This document shows, piece after piece, positions 1-10,751 of a stretch of DNA of 64,000 nucleotides. Source of the stretch: Clavaria fumosa (Eukaryota > Basidiomycota > Agaricomycetes > Agaricales > Clavariaceae); the NCBI GenBank assembly GCA_951802425.1, contig OX637802.1:2418001-2482000 (forward strand). The letters are read 5' to 3'. A program made the position numbers and the translations under genes. The notes under the pieces were generated by a model that saw only the letters and a program-made list of their open reading frames with translations, had not been told where the DNA came from and ran no database searches. Position 1 is the first letter of the stretch. Every line of letters begins with the position of its first letter.

Positions 1-2
1 AT

Positions 3-835
3 GATCCAGAAGCATCGGCAGGAATTCCGTTGGAAATGCAGGACCGAGAACGATATTTCGACAGAACGGCGTCTCGCGACTCTGCTTCTGGAGCCCTCTC
101 CAAAGTCGGTTGCTCCTTTTTTGTAATACCATCGATATTTTTACACTTATTCTTTTTTCCTCGTGTCGCAGAAGGCGGACGTGCCAACCATCATTCGAGA
201 AGTGTCGGACAACTTGCAGCATTGGGACGATGAATTAATGAAGGTGAGTATCGGCTCCGGAATGCGACGGTCTCCCCTGTCCAACATTGTCACTCCAGCT
301 GCAGATCGGCCGCAAAGCGAGCGAAGCAGCCCTGCTCGCCATGACGCAGAACGTGTCCGCGCGATTACAAGTCAAGGCCAAGAACCGTAAGCCACCCGCC
401 GTCTTCCTTGCTGTCGCATCGCGGTTCGTGACCGTGGCGGCCCATGACAGACGATATACCCGAGGGGTTCTTCAGGCAGATGACGACCTGCCAAACGTCA
501 GCCAACGAGTTTCTCCGGCAGTTTTGGTCTGCGATCTGTCCGCCGCCTCCGGAGGCGCAGACTCTTAGTACGTCGACTCCTGCCCACCGCGCAGCCAAGG
601 CTGCCAAGATGGCCGGGTTCCTCGCAAAGACACATGAAAAAGTGGACGCGCTGGTCCGTGTGGCACAGTCCGAGGGCGTGGATCCGAAGAAAGTAGAGAT
701 AGTGAGTGAATTCGCGAGGATGCCAGTTTAGGGAAACATTGATCCATTTCACAGGCCATGAAACCAGTATTAGACGCCGTCGATCGTGCGCTCACCATTT
801 ATCGCCAACCTCAAACCAGCAAAAGGCTCCGTTGA
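3..835 (+). CDS. TFB1: TFIIH core subunit Tfb1/p62, C-terminal part (5' end outside window)
   Basis: The last four exons visible code for the C-terminal region of the p62/Tfb1 subunit of the TFIIH core, which acts in RNA polymerase II initiation and nucleotide excision repair in the nucleus. The frame enters from the left edge (about base 3). Introns by GT-AG and frame are about 105-171, 244-298, a third ending near 444, and one starting near 702. The third join gives the family-typical stretch IPEGFFRQMTTCQTSANEFL, followed by a FWSAICPPPPE segment. After the last intron the protein ends AMKPVLDAVDRAL...KRLR at a TGA. The first donor (GTCGGT) is weak, so that boundary is uncertain. The gene is truncated by the window, not broken. 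It runs tail to tail into the CASP gene with about 90 bases between stops. The identification rests on remembered family sequence. Confidence 0.8.
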
Positions 836-927
836 TCCTCATTCACTTCAGTGCAAGAAATCCATCCATTCGAACGCATGTACACCGCCGCAACGCATTC
901 AATAACAATACCTAAATAATGTCTGTT

Positions 928-3760
928 TTACGGGTACGGACCCGGCCGTCGTTCCAGTTGCGTGCCCGAAGCGACAGTGCACTCGTAAGTAGTGTACATC
1001 ACGAGTAGGTGCAGGGCAGTGGCATATATAACGAAGAACGTCCGCGCTCGGCGATTACCTAGGATCGCGCGCGTCAGCCCTAGGACACCCCTTTCTATCG
1101 GGTTGAGCGCCTGGTATGCCCGCGCAGCCTCCTAAAATGTTATGCATGACGCCTGCGGATACGAAAAAAAGCCACGCGAAGCAACGTACCCTGCCACGGA
1201 AAGCTTCGAATGGGTTCATGGCCTCTTCGTACCGAGTTCTGTACTTGCTCAGGTCAACCCCTCCAGAGGGAGGAGGTAAAGGATTCAATTGAGATGTAGG
1301 AGGCCGAGCAGCTGCTTCTTCGCGGTAGCTCTGCATGTACCGGACCTTCTCGTACAGTTTGACGTTGTCGTTTTGGAGCGACTTGATCTCGGAACGAAGG
1401 TCTGAGATGATCTGGTATTGCTTGCGCAGCTCCTATACTACCGTTGAGCTTTTCACACAAATGAGCGTGAGACAGAGATTGGACGAGCCTCTTCGAGTTC
1501 AGCATTGCGCTGGCGGAATCTGTCCCGCTGGCTTGTGACGATGGGTAATATGGAGGCGTCGGCAGATGGAGCAAATGGAATCGGAGTTGTTCTTGCGGGA
1601 GAGTTCTGCACATATGAGCTCATTCGAGTGCAATCTGTAATCTTAGGGCGGGAGAATACCCACCGATCGTTTCCCTAAATCCAAGTCCGCAAGCAAGTCC
1701 TGCTGAGAGAGATGTGCTTGAGAAGGACTGGCATCCCCGTTTAATGCTGGTTTGCTGTGCTTATCCATGGAGAGCAGATCGTCCTCCAGCTTTTCGTTGA
1801 GGATCTTCTGCTTTTCAAGTTCTGCGGAAGTCTGAGAGAGTTGCTCGCGAGACGCGAGAAGAGACGCCTCAAGTTCTGTATGCAGAATCTTTGGATACTA
1901 TCAGATAGGCAAAATTAATGGGTGAAGACACGTGCACGAAATTTGGTCAGTTCCTCTAAGATGCGTTTGTTCTTGGTCGCGAGTAAGGCCTCCAGTGACT
2001 TCCCATGATGGGCATTCGCTTTCTCTGCGTTAGGATTAGGAAGTTGTAGGCTTTGATTAACCGACTGCTCATCCTCCCCGGTCGTTTCATCGTCGAGCGC
2101 GGCAAACTCGACGTACTTTGCGGATGAAAAAGTCACTACTGGTAGTTGAACGGCAAACTCTGGCACAAACCTTCATAATTTCAAGCTCGCGCTTAATCTC
2201 ATCGTAGTTAGAGTATCGCTTCAGACGAGACTCCAGTCGTTCGATTTCGGCCATCTAGATAGCGCGAGTTTGATTATTTTCCGCATAGTCGAGCTGAAGA
2301 AGCCGGTCCCAACCTTGCGCTCGATCTCTCTTTCTAATTCTTCTGTCTTCCTCTTCGCGGAGGCCTCCGTCTGCGAGGCTAGTAGCTTCTGCTCCTCCAA
2401 GCGTTGAGACAGCTGCTCAGAGTCGACCTCTAGCTGCGCAATCTGGGACTGGAATGATTTGACACTTTGCATGTAAATCAATAAAGGAAGGGTTTTTGGG
2501 AAGCGGGCTGCACACACCGATCCGAGCTGTCGCTCCCACTCCGGACGGTCTCAATTTCTGCCCGAAGGAGTTCCTACGTGATTGAGAGCGGTCGATTCAA
2601 GACGACGTAATCAACCATAAATACATACGTTGCGTCTTTCGACTGTGGCAACGCGGCTGTTTGCTCGCTCCAGGTCGGCCACTATCATGTCGACCTCTCC
2701 GAGTTTGGCGACAATTTCCTGGTCATGGCGTTGACTGTGGTCCAAGAGTTTCGCCTGCGTAGAATCGTTTGACATGCGCAAATCGCGAAGTTGGCTTTTG
2801 GCAAGCGCTACTTGGCGTTGCAAGTCTTGCTCGCTAGTATTTAATCGCAGGGGAGTGAGAGGCTCAACCACATTGTTCGACACGAAACTCACCGTTCCTC
2901 ATAATTGCGAATTTTTTCGTCATATGTGGCATTCAGCTCGTTCTCTTTCTGTGCAACTTTCTCCTGAATCATTTCTTCCATCTGAATGCCATTCAACCAG
3001 AGTTACGAGAAATGTTTGAGCTACAAAAGTTGTGGCACACCTTAGCCTCCAAAACCTCAACACGCTCATCAGATTTCTTCTTGGCCGCCTCCAGGCTCGC
3101 AATTTCGTTGATCTTTCTTTTGAATTCGGCATTTTCTAGACGTATCATATGCAGCTCGACCTCCAACTCCTTCGTCTCCGACACTTTCACAGTTTGATCC
3201 TGAATATCCCAGTGTGAGCCCCTGGGGTTGGTCAGCTAAGCACATCATACGTACTACAGCGGCTTCGAGTAAAGGATAGGGATCAGGAGCTTCCGCAAGC
3301 TCCTTGTAGACATTGAGGAAGGCATTCTCGGATGTCTTGCAACGCTTGGTAAGGTTGTCGATTTCAGTCTGGTAGGCTACAGGGATCATCAACACCTTGT
3401 ACAGAGACTTTATATTGAGAAATACCCCGAAGTAGTGCCTTGAAGGCCGACGGTTTCTCCTCGTCGGAGATCTTCTTAAACTCTGTAGGATGACGGTGGG
3501 CATGGGCACGAGGACGCTGCAGTGAATTGCACACCTTTGGTCTTATCAGCCAGTGCTTTGCGTCCGAGCACGCTTTCCTTTTGATTGTCGACCACTTCGA
3601 TGCCCTGCGTATCCAGAGTCCTCTGAAGCTCTGAGAGGTTGATATCTGAGCAACGAACGCAACCATGTCAATGCTCGTCTGAGGTAAAGTTAAGACCCAA
3701 CAGAAAATATCCACCTTTCCATGTTGCCAACGCCCCAGCAAAGTTCGTCTCTGGAGACAT
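928..3760 (-). CDS. COY1: Golgi coiled-coil membrane protein CASP/Coy1
   Basis: This is a multi-exon gene for a long coiled-coil protein ending in one transmembrane anchor, the layout of CASP (yeast Coy1), a golgin acting in intra-Golgi retrograde traffic. The N-terminus reads MSPETNFAGALATWK and is followed by the CASP-type segments KRCKTSENAFLNVYKELAEA and DPYPLLEAA. The middle is heptad-rich coiled coil across many short exons. Near the C-terminus KYRTRYEEAMNPFEAFRGR joins, after an intron at about 1134-1191, to EAARAYQALNPIERGVLGLT. A hydrophobic helix (FFVIYATALHLLVMYTTY) and a short tail follow. The stop is at 928-930. It is divergent from the uS9m gene, with 110 bases between start codons. 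Individual exon edges in the coiled coil were not all resolved. Confidence 0.85.
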
Positions 3761-3870
3761 TTTGCAAGTCGCGCACTACGAGGGCTAAGCGTGAGGTTTC
3801 CGCAACGCGGTTAGTTGGCCAATTTGCCCAAGCTTAGGGTTAGGGTCATCTGGTCTGCACGTTTCCAAGT
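3761..3870. promoter_or_regulatory. Short bidirectional promoter between CASP and uS9m genes
   Basis: Only 110 bases separate the two divergent start codons, so both promoters must overlap here. A CCAAT box lies at about 3819-3823. Two perfect tandem copies of TTAGGG lie at 3834-3845, about 25 bases before the uS9m start. TTAGGG is the usual fungal telomere repeat and also the recognition sequence of Tbf1-type factors, which control ribosomal protein genes in some fungi. Use of the site here is inference. Confidence 0.5.
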
Positions 3871-5306
3871 GTGTTCGCCTCCCATCGCATGAACCGTCTC
3901 CACCACTCCGCTCGTCTCCTCCCCCTCCTCAGACGAACGACCCATAATGCCTCCTCTAGCTCCTGCAGCTATAGCACGTTTGTCGCGCGACGCGAGCGGT
4001 CTGATGAACCCACCTTGGAAGAGAAGTTGATGATGGCCCGCCCAACTCGCCGCTCACAACAAAGGACCAAACCGGAGTCCCCGTCTTTCTACACCGCGCG
4101 TGCATCCTACTACGACCAAATTTATCAGCTTGAGGACGCCGTCAGTGCCGTACGAGGCCTTCTCAAGACGCTCAGTTTGCTACCCCTGCCAACCTTTGCC
4201 AGGGACATACTCCCACAGTTACCCTTCGTATGGAGGACCAAAGACGAAATGACGCGTATATTTGAGACATCGCTGACTACTTCACGATACCGAAAAGTTA
4301 TCGCACTACTCAACCAACTTGGCGAATATCAACGAATATCCGTCGCCGCCGGTCTGCGAGACCTCGACATCAAGGTACCCGGCGTCGGAACACTCCAAGA
4401 GCAATTAACCGACCTCGACGCATTAATCGGGCTTTTCGAGAGCGATAACAAGGATATTGTGCTTGCCAGAGGTGTCAAAAGGCCCGTTAAGTTCGATGAG
4501 TACGGAAGGAGTTACACGGTAGGCCGGAGGAAGACTAGCACGGCGCGAGTGTGGATGATCAGAACTAAAACCTACATGCAGAAGCTCGAGTCCCCTCTCG
4601 TTTTACAGGCGCCTGGGGAGAGCGAGCCGCTGCCTCAGACAGCAGAGGCACTGGCGACACTACAGGTTGGATCCCCTCAAGAAGCAGTGGGCCCGCCTCA
4701 ACCCACCCCGACTAACAATGCCCACGAATGGATCCTCGATTCAATTGAATGGGTGACCAAACTTCGCACTCCCTCTGCCGCTTCCGTTTACTCCATTCAT
4801 CAGAACTCACAACTGGAGCGACCACCGCCGCCACCACCACCACCATCGTCGTCGCCGCCGCCGCCGCCGCAACCCAAAGTCCAGCTTCCCGAAATCCCCA
4901 TCATCCCATCAGAGATCCTCATCAATAACACCCCGCTTTCACGGTATTTTCCTCTCCCTGCCGATCGCGAGCGCGTCGTCCGCCCGTTCACGGTTTCTGG
5001 GCTTCTTGGCGCATATCACGTCTTCGCTATTGTGCGTGGCGGTGGCATGTCAGGTCAGAGCGGCGCCGTCGCCTTAGCTGTAGCGAAGGGTCTGGTTGCC
5101 CAGGAGAAGATGTGGGGTCTGAGTGGCGAGGGAGAGCAAGTAGAGGCCGTCTTAAAGAAAGGGACGTTGCTGAGGAGGGACCCGAGGATGGTGGAGAGGA
5201 AAAAACCCGGCTATGCAAAAGCCAGGAAGAAGGTCAGCCGGCATTGTATTTGCTGTTGCTTTCTTCATTAACTGAGACTTCACAGTACGCCTGGGTCAAA
5301 CGATAG
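3871..5306 (+). CDS. MRPS9: Mitochondrial small-subunit ribosomal protein uS9m
   Basis: Two exons encode a uS9-family protein of the mitochondrial ribosome. The N-terminus is basic and serine/arginine-rich, as expected of a mitochondrial targeting signal. The S9 domain is recognisable from GRRKTSTARVW (about residue 217), ILINNTPLSRYF (about 348), IVRGGGMSGQSGAVALAVAKG (split here for length: IVRGGGMSGQ then SGAVALAVAKG), TLLRRDPRMVERKKPGYAKA and the terminal YAWVKR. The last six residues come from a second exon after an intron at about 5232-5285; they match the universal basic tail of S9. Odd: the S9 domain is interrupted after its first strand by about 115 residues with a proline run (about 317-333), where bacterial and yeast proteins have about ten. 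No stop or obvious intron removes it. Confidence 0.88.
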
Positions 5307-5481
5307 TCGCTCACGGTCACCCTCGCCACGATCTTTATATGCCATAGCGTTGATCGCGAGCAAGCCTGCATTCATTATTCGCAAAGCTATTAAAGGGTCC
5401 CGAGCCATAAATATCAAATTAAACTTAGGAGCGATACACCGCGCCTCCTCCGCACGGAGGATGCTAAAAAGCTTGCTACAT

Positions 5482-8400
5482 TCATTGAAAAAAGAGTGGT
5501 TGAGCATCATTTGCGCCAAACTGGATAGAGCACGCCGGACACTTCCGTTGTCGAGTAGATACTCGCGTGTCGATGCAGACTCTGCAGAACGCTGGGTGCT
5601 AGGTTAGACTCGCGTGCGCCATACATTCGCAACTCACTATGCAAACACTTCAACATCACAGTGTCTCTCATACGCATCTTACACGTTGAGCATTTAATAA
5701 CAGCCTGCGAAAGCAGTGTCAGGTCCAGATCAATGACAGTGATTCAACACAATATTCAACGCACATAGAGGCCGTCAATATGACTTTGCAGTTCAGCTTC
5801 CCTCTCAGAGGCGGTACTTTCACTCATCATCTTCACTTTCGTACTTAACTTCTCCGCCGTTTGCCTGGCTATCGAAAGCTCTTCCTGTGCTGTCCCAAGG
5901 TTAGCTTTAGCCATCTCATGCGCTCTCTCTCTCTTAGAAAAGTTATTTCGCATCTGCAAAGCAGGTGAATGAAGACGTCTTTGATGGGCCAACTGATAAA
6001 GCCTTACCTGCTCGATCCTGTTTTTCTCATACTCTACTCTGCCTTTCCACTCTACTAATTCGGACTCCAACTGGTGGATTCTCGTTTTATACGTCTCCAG
6101 GATCTGTTTGGATGTTGCAACTTCCTTTTCTAGATCCGACTGCATGACGGAGTTAAGCCTCGAATTTCTGGAAAGTATGAATAAGATACTTGCGGCTCGG
6201 GCTGAAAGACACTTCTCGGCCTCAACAAGTCGTTGCACTGCCTGGGCCTGCATCCCTGAGACCTTGGAAGCCGCCTTACGTTCTCCGTCAAGGGCATCCT
6301 TATCCTTGAGGGCTGAGTAATATTTATTCTCTAATTTGGCTCGCTGAATAGAGATTGGAGATAAGATGCACCTCGGCATAAACAGAAAAGCAGACACGCA
6401 CATCTAAATTCGCCTTCTGCATACGCTCTTCGACGTCGGTTAAATTAAAGACTTTACTGCGGACCTGCTCGTCCAACGCCTCCCAGGCAGACGACAGCCT
6501 CTCCATCTCTGTATACAACGACGCCTCAGCCTGAGGAGCAGCCAGGTGAGACGCGAATGCTAGAGGATAAACTGTGACGACACATACTTGACGCTGCTGG
6601 GTCACAAGCGTATTCAGCTTAGCGATCTCGTCCGTATTGAGCCGCAATTGAACTTCTAGCTTCTGTATATCCAGCGGGAGGTTGGACGGGTCGCCATAGA
6701 CTGTTTGGTATCTCTCAAGCTGAACCGAGACCGCGGCCAATTGTTGGCGAGCTTCGGCTTCCGCTTTCATATGCATAAGGGCATCAGCATGTTTCTCATC
6801 GAAAAGCGAGTACGCTTTCTCGAGTGCATCCGCGCGTGCCTCTGCTAGTCTAAGAGCCAAGGATGTCAATATGGTGCCACTCGACTATCAGAGGAACCAC
6901 TCACGCCAATTTGTTTTGCAGGTCGTCAATATATGAGACGCTTTCAGAAGAGTCGCCCAGGAAAAATTTTAAAAGACTTTCGTCGCCCGACTCGGCAGCA
7001 AGGCGGCATTTATACCTCTTCACTTCTGCCTGCAACGCAGCGATGCGCTCCTGCATTCGAGAACCTGAGTATCAGCAAAACTGCACGGAGGTGAGAAGAA
7101 GAAATGGCTTGCCGAGCGTGATTCTGCGAGTGCTTTCCATTGCTCTGCCGTTTGGATTCTGCTAGACTCTTTCTGCTTTCGTTCGAGTAATTCAGCTAAA
7201 TGCTGGTCGCGTTGTTCACGGAGTCGAGTTACTTCCACATCTCGCTTTTGCAAGATAATCTTGAGATCCTGCAACTCCTTTGACGCGTCGCGCTAATCTG
7301 AAATTTCATAACTGTACAGGAATAAAAAAGGGGGAATGAACCCACGGCATTAGAGTCCCCGAGTTCAGTGCGCTTTGATACCAGCGCAGATACTTCAGCT
7401 CTCAGCTTTGTAAGTTCGTCTCGGCTTTCGGCAGCCGCCTGATCGAGCTGAGTGACGTGATCGGATAAAATTTTGTACCAAGGAGATTTGAGGACAGAAT
7501 CTTTGGAGGGCACTGACACCTATCAATGCGTCAGTGATTACGCGAGACCTGAAATTACGCACTGCACCTCCAATCTAAGCTCACTGATGGTTTCCTGTAG
7601 TCGTACATTGTCCTCCCTCATTTGCCTGATCTTATTGTCGCGTTCAAGTGCAAGCGTCTGCCAGTGTTCCGACACCTCCGACACCGCGGAATGCAAATGT
7701 CCGTTAGGCGGTGGCGATGGCTGGTAAAGGACAACGTTACAACCTCAAGTCACGCTGCCCTTGACAGAGGGAGCAGCTCACAGATGGGGGTCGAATGGGT
7801 TCCTCGACAGTGTCCTCAGCCTTGATCGGCATTTCGTTCACCTGCAGTACCGGGATATTCAGAACGTCGCGACTACGCAATTTGTCTACCCGATCCTCAG
7901 CCGCAGCAAGCGCCATTTGCAGACTCTGCTCATGGCCTTGCAACTCCCGCAGCTTCGCGGTGGTCACATTCAGCTGAGACCGAAGCGAGATGCACTGCGT
8001 GAGAATACATGAGACGCTCAACCACGATAACACTGGGCTCGGGGAAAAGGCGGTTTGAGCTGCTGACCTCCGTTTGGATCCTGACGTACTGTGCGTACGG
8101 GTCGGCTTGCAGTCCGAGCTGCGGCCCGAGCTTGACGAAATGACTTATGATTGAGATGGTGGAGCGCATGCTTCTTTCCATTGCCGCCCGAAGCTCGGTG
8201 AGGGTGTCGTCGGAGATATATGAGGTCATATCGAGGATATCTGCTGATCCAGGGGTGAATACGAGGGTTAAGTTGACCCCACAATATTTGACAAACCATC
8301 ATTGTCGGGCAACGTGGAAAGCTCTTTGGGATGTGCGAAAAGTCGGGTAGTCTCAAGCAACTTGGAATTTCGATGAGGTGAGCAGAATTAGAATAGGCAG

Positions 8401-8773
8401 GGGGGTAGAAAGTACCTGTGTCCAGCAAGCCGCCATTGCAGCCAAACCAGCTTCGCATGTGCTCTTCCGCTGTTCCAGATCACGTATTCTGGCCTCTTGT
8501 CGCTCACATTCGCGAGAATAATGCTTCATCCTACGAAAGATAGCGTCTTTACGGAACAGCTGTTGCAAAACAACCGTGTTACCGACAGAAAAGAAAGGTG
8601 AAAGGAAAAGAGGTGGAGACAAAGATGGTCACCTCCAGGTTGGGTTCGTTGGGTTGCAAGAAGTCGAAATCTATGCCATTCGGGACCGGGCTGCCTGTCG
8701 GACTGGTGAGGGCCTGCTTTTTCGTGACCGCTGACTGGTCCTGGGTCTCGCGTGCTCGCTTTCGCGACTCCAT
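5482..8773 (-). CDS. BRE1: E3 ubiquitin ligase Bre1 (histone H2B monoubiquitination)
   Basis: This multi-exon gene encodes a long coiled-coil protein with a C-terminal C3HC4 RING, the architecture of Bre1/RNF20, which with Rad6 monoubiquitinates histone H2B in the nucleus. The start MESRKRARETQDQ is followed by a basic nuclear-type segment, then the Bre1 N-terminal region (FRKDAIFRRMKHYSRECERQ and LAAMAACWTQ). A long heptad-rich middle follows. The RING is assembled from the last two exons: CSTCKMRMRDTVMLKCLH joins, across an intron at about 5593-5634, to TFCRVCIDTRVSTRQRKCPA, ending GANDAQPLFFQ at the stop. All zinc ligands are present. An intron also precedes the first RING exon (about 5700-5760). 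The next gene downstream is convergent (uS9m). Confidence 0.87.
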
Positions 8774-9226
8774 TTTTGCAGGACGGGGCGGACGACGATG
8801 TGGACGACGGAAACGGCAATCGGAGTTTGAAGGGAAGTCGGAGTTTGAAGAGCAGAGTGAATTTCGAACTCAGATTTACATCGAAAGTACAGTACAGTCA
8901 AGACAGTACAGTCAAGTACTGCAGGACAAGTGGCCAGCACGGCCTCATGAACAGCACGAGTACTAAATATGATGGGCGTACCAGCACATCCATCGTAAAG
9001 AAGAAGAAAAAAGGTTTCAACCCTTAAAAGTTTACATATTTTTCTGTTTCATTCAGATGGAAAATCAAGTTGCCGACGGTGTCGACGGATCATACGCCTC
9101 ATGACGCAGGTGTCTGGCTGAGGGGGAGTCAATAGAGCTGAGCTTCCGGGCGCTCTACTCAGTGAGACGATCGGAGGGCCGACATCCACTCCTTGATTTA
9201 ATAACTAAGTGAGACACGTCAATGAA
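8774..9226. other. Intergenic region, BRE1 promoter side and LPMO 3' side
   Basis: No gene is supported in these 450 bases. A short direct repeat of the type GTACAGTCAAGACAGTACAG lies at about 8886-8915. The rest is the 5' flank of BRE1 (higher coordinates than its start) and the 3' flank of the LPMO gene. Confidence 0.5.
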
Positions 9227-10097
9227 CTACAACCCCGGCACGAAGAAAATTGGGTCGCTTACTTCCCAAGACCTTGCGGTAGGATCTTCGTCGTAACAAG
9301 TGGTGGTGGGAGGTCTGAATGAACACGTTTCTTGCTGAGAAGGTTCTCCGGTACCAGACCCGGTGATTTTGAACTGCACACAAGCTGCGAAGAACTCCGG
9401 AGGTCCGAGGTGTGTGGCAGTGATTTCCGATCGGACTAAGTAGTTTCCAGGTTTGAGCTTTTCAGGTATCCTGGCTGGAAAGGAATATCCACTGCTGCCT
9501 GCGTGATCTTCAATATCCATAGTACCGTTGTCGTTGAGAAGAGAAACTCACGCATTCTCTTTTGATACCATTCATTGTTCTGATCCATGAGTAGAGCGCC
9601 AACCTTGAACCAAGATGCCGCGTTCGCTTCGTCCCTGGAGAACTGTGTACACGACTTCGCCCCACAAGATGTCATGTATGTGTGGATGGGACCCTTCTCG
9701 TGGATCCACTAGATATGAATTTAGTACGAGAGGCCGAGATGTTTTGGAACTAAGCACTGACGTTTATACCGCTCGCGCCCCGCCACGAGAAAGTGATGGT
9801 GCTTCCCGCCTGCGCTGTGATTTCACCCCGCGCGACCAGGGCACCAGGACCGCAAGCCATGTCGGGATTATGGAAAGGATTTGGGATAGGACCTTCACCA
9901 TAGCCATCGTCACCGGGAGGTCCAACTACTAGACGAATAGGGGTTTGGCTCCCTCTGAATTCCACATCCGCGCCCCACCTCGGTTCAATACCATTATATC
10001 TTGTGCCATCGACCTCTACCCATTGGAGAAAGCCGTGTGATGCGACAAGAAGGGGAGCATAGCTAAAAGCTAGAATGATGGCCAAAAATGCAAGCAT
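9227..10097 (-). CDS. AA9-like secreted lytic polysaccharide monooxygenase
   Basis: Three exons encode a secreted protein of the AA9 copper-monooxygenase fold, enzymes that oxidatively cleave cellulose and related glucans outside the cell. A signal peptide of about 20 residues ends before HGFLQW, placing the invariant copper-binding histidine at the mature N-terminus. Joining exons 1 and 2 (intron about 9713-9763) gives WIHEKGPIHTYM, with the second copper histidine of the W..H.GP motif. Exon 3 has the AA9 strand KPGNYLVRSEITATH. Odd: where AA9 normally has a Q.Y pair, this protein has EFF (PPEFFAAC), so the second-sphere glutamine and axial tyrosine are Glu and Phe. No carbohydrate-binding module follows; the chain ends PIFFVPGL. 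The fold assignment is good, but activity and substrate are uncertain. A small unknown gene lies just upstream on the same strand. Confidence 0.8.
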
Positions 10098-10239
10098 GGG
10101 TGGGCTAGACAGACAAAGGAAAGAAACAAAACGAGGGGCAGGGAAGGGGAGGGGAAGAGAGGGGAAGAAGGGAGGATATGATTGATGACGCTCCTTGTGC
10201 TGGTCGTCGGGAGGGTTGTCAGGCTATATGGTATCGGCG

Positions 10240-10669
10240 TCAGGATGAGCAGAGAGTGGAACAAGTTTCAGCCAGTGGAGACAGCGCTTGATCTACCCTC
10301 CCTCCCCGCCATCTCACGCCCCCGTGTATGGCTAAACGGACCTGGGCGGGTTAGTTCTGAGTCGTAGTGGGAAGAAATGCTTGATGGCGTACCTTGTTGA
10401 ACAATCTGGGCCAATTGAGCTCGACACAGAAAGAGTTATCCGCAAAAAGTGAGTGGCGGCCGCTGAGGACCCACTGATGGTCGGACTGGGTTCTCCGGAA
10501 CATCTGCAGTTTCAGTACGCTCAGTCAGTACCCAGACAAAATTCGGCGGTGCAATGTACGGTACCTTTTGCCAATTGACGCCTCCCTGTTTGAATGACAT
10601 TGCGACGACATGCAATTCCTCCTTAGCACTGGCAGGGACCAATAACGGCAAAGAAGACACTCCAGTCAT
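10240..10669 (-). CDS. Small hypothetical protein upstream of the LPMO gene
   Basis: Three short exons on the minus strand can be joined by normal GT-AG introns into a protein of about 105 residues. The start is MTGVSSLPLLVPASAKEEL. The first intron is about 10497-10560, after NWQK. The second exon reads MFRRTQSDHQWVLSG and ends NWPRLFNK at about 10394. The third exon, starting near 10347, carries VRLAIHGGVRWRGG and a stop at 10240-10242. I do not recognise the family. There is no signal peptide or membrane segment. The stop lies about 140 bases before the LPMO start on the same strand, so it could instead be transcribed leader of that gene, but the open frame across three well-bounded exons argues for coding. 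Confidence 0.4.
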
Positions 10670-10707
10670 TGCAACGGTTGTGCGCCCATACTACTGTACT
10701 AGTAAGG

Positions 10708-10751
10708 CTATTGCTCTCTATTGCTCTATTGCTCTATTGCTCTATTGCTCT
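10708..10751. repeat. Octanucleotide microsatellite
   Basis: About five tandem copies of CTATTGCT, running into the stop codon of the allantoicase/ureidoglycolate lyase gene (minus strand, 10750-10752). It therefore forms the start of that gene's 3' untranslated region and is likely to vary in length between strains. Confidence 0.8.

Noticed and set aside
5307..5481. Additional exon or gene between uS9m and BRE1
   Set aside because: Open frames here are shadows of the BRE1 RING exons on the other strand; the space is the shared 3' flank of two convergent genes.
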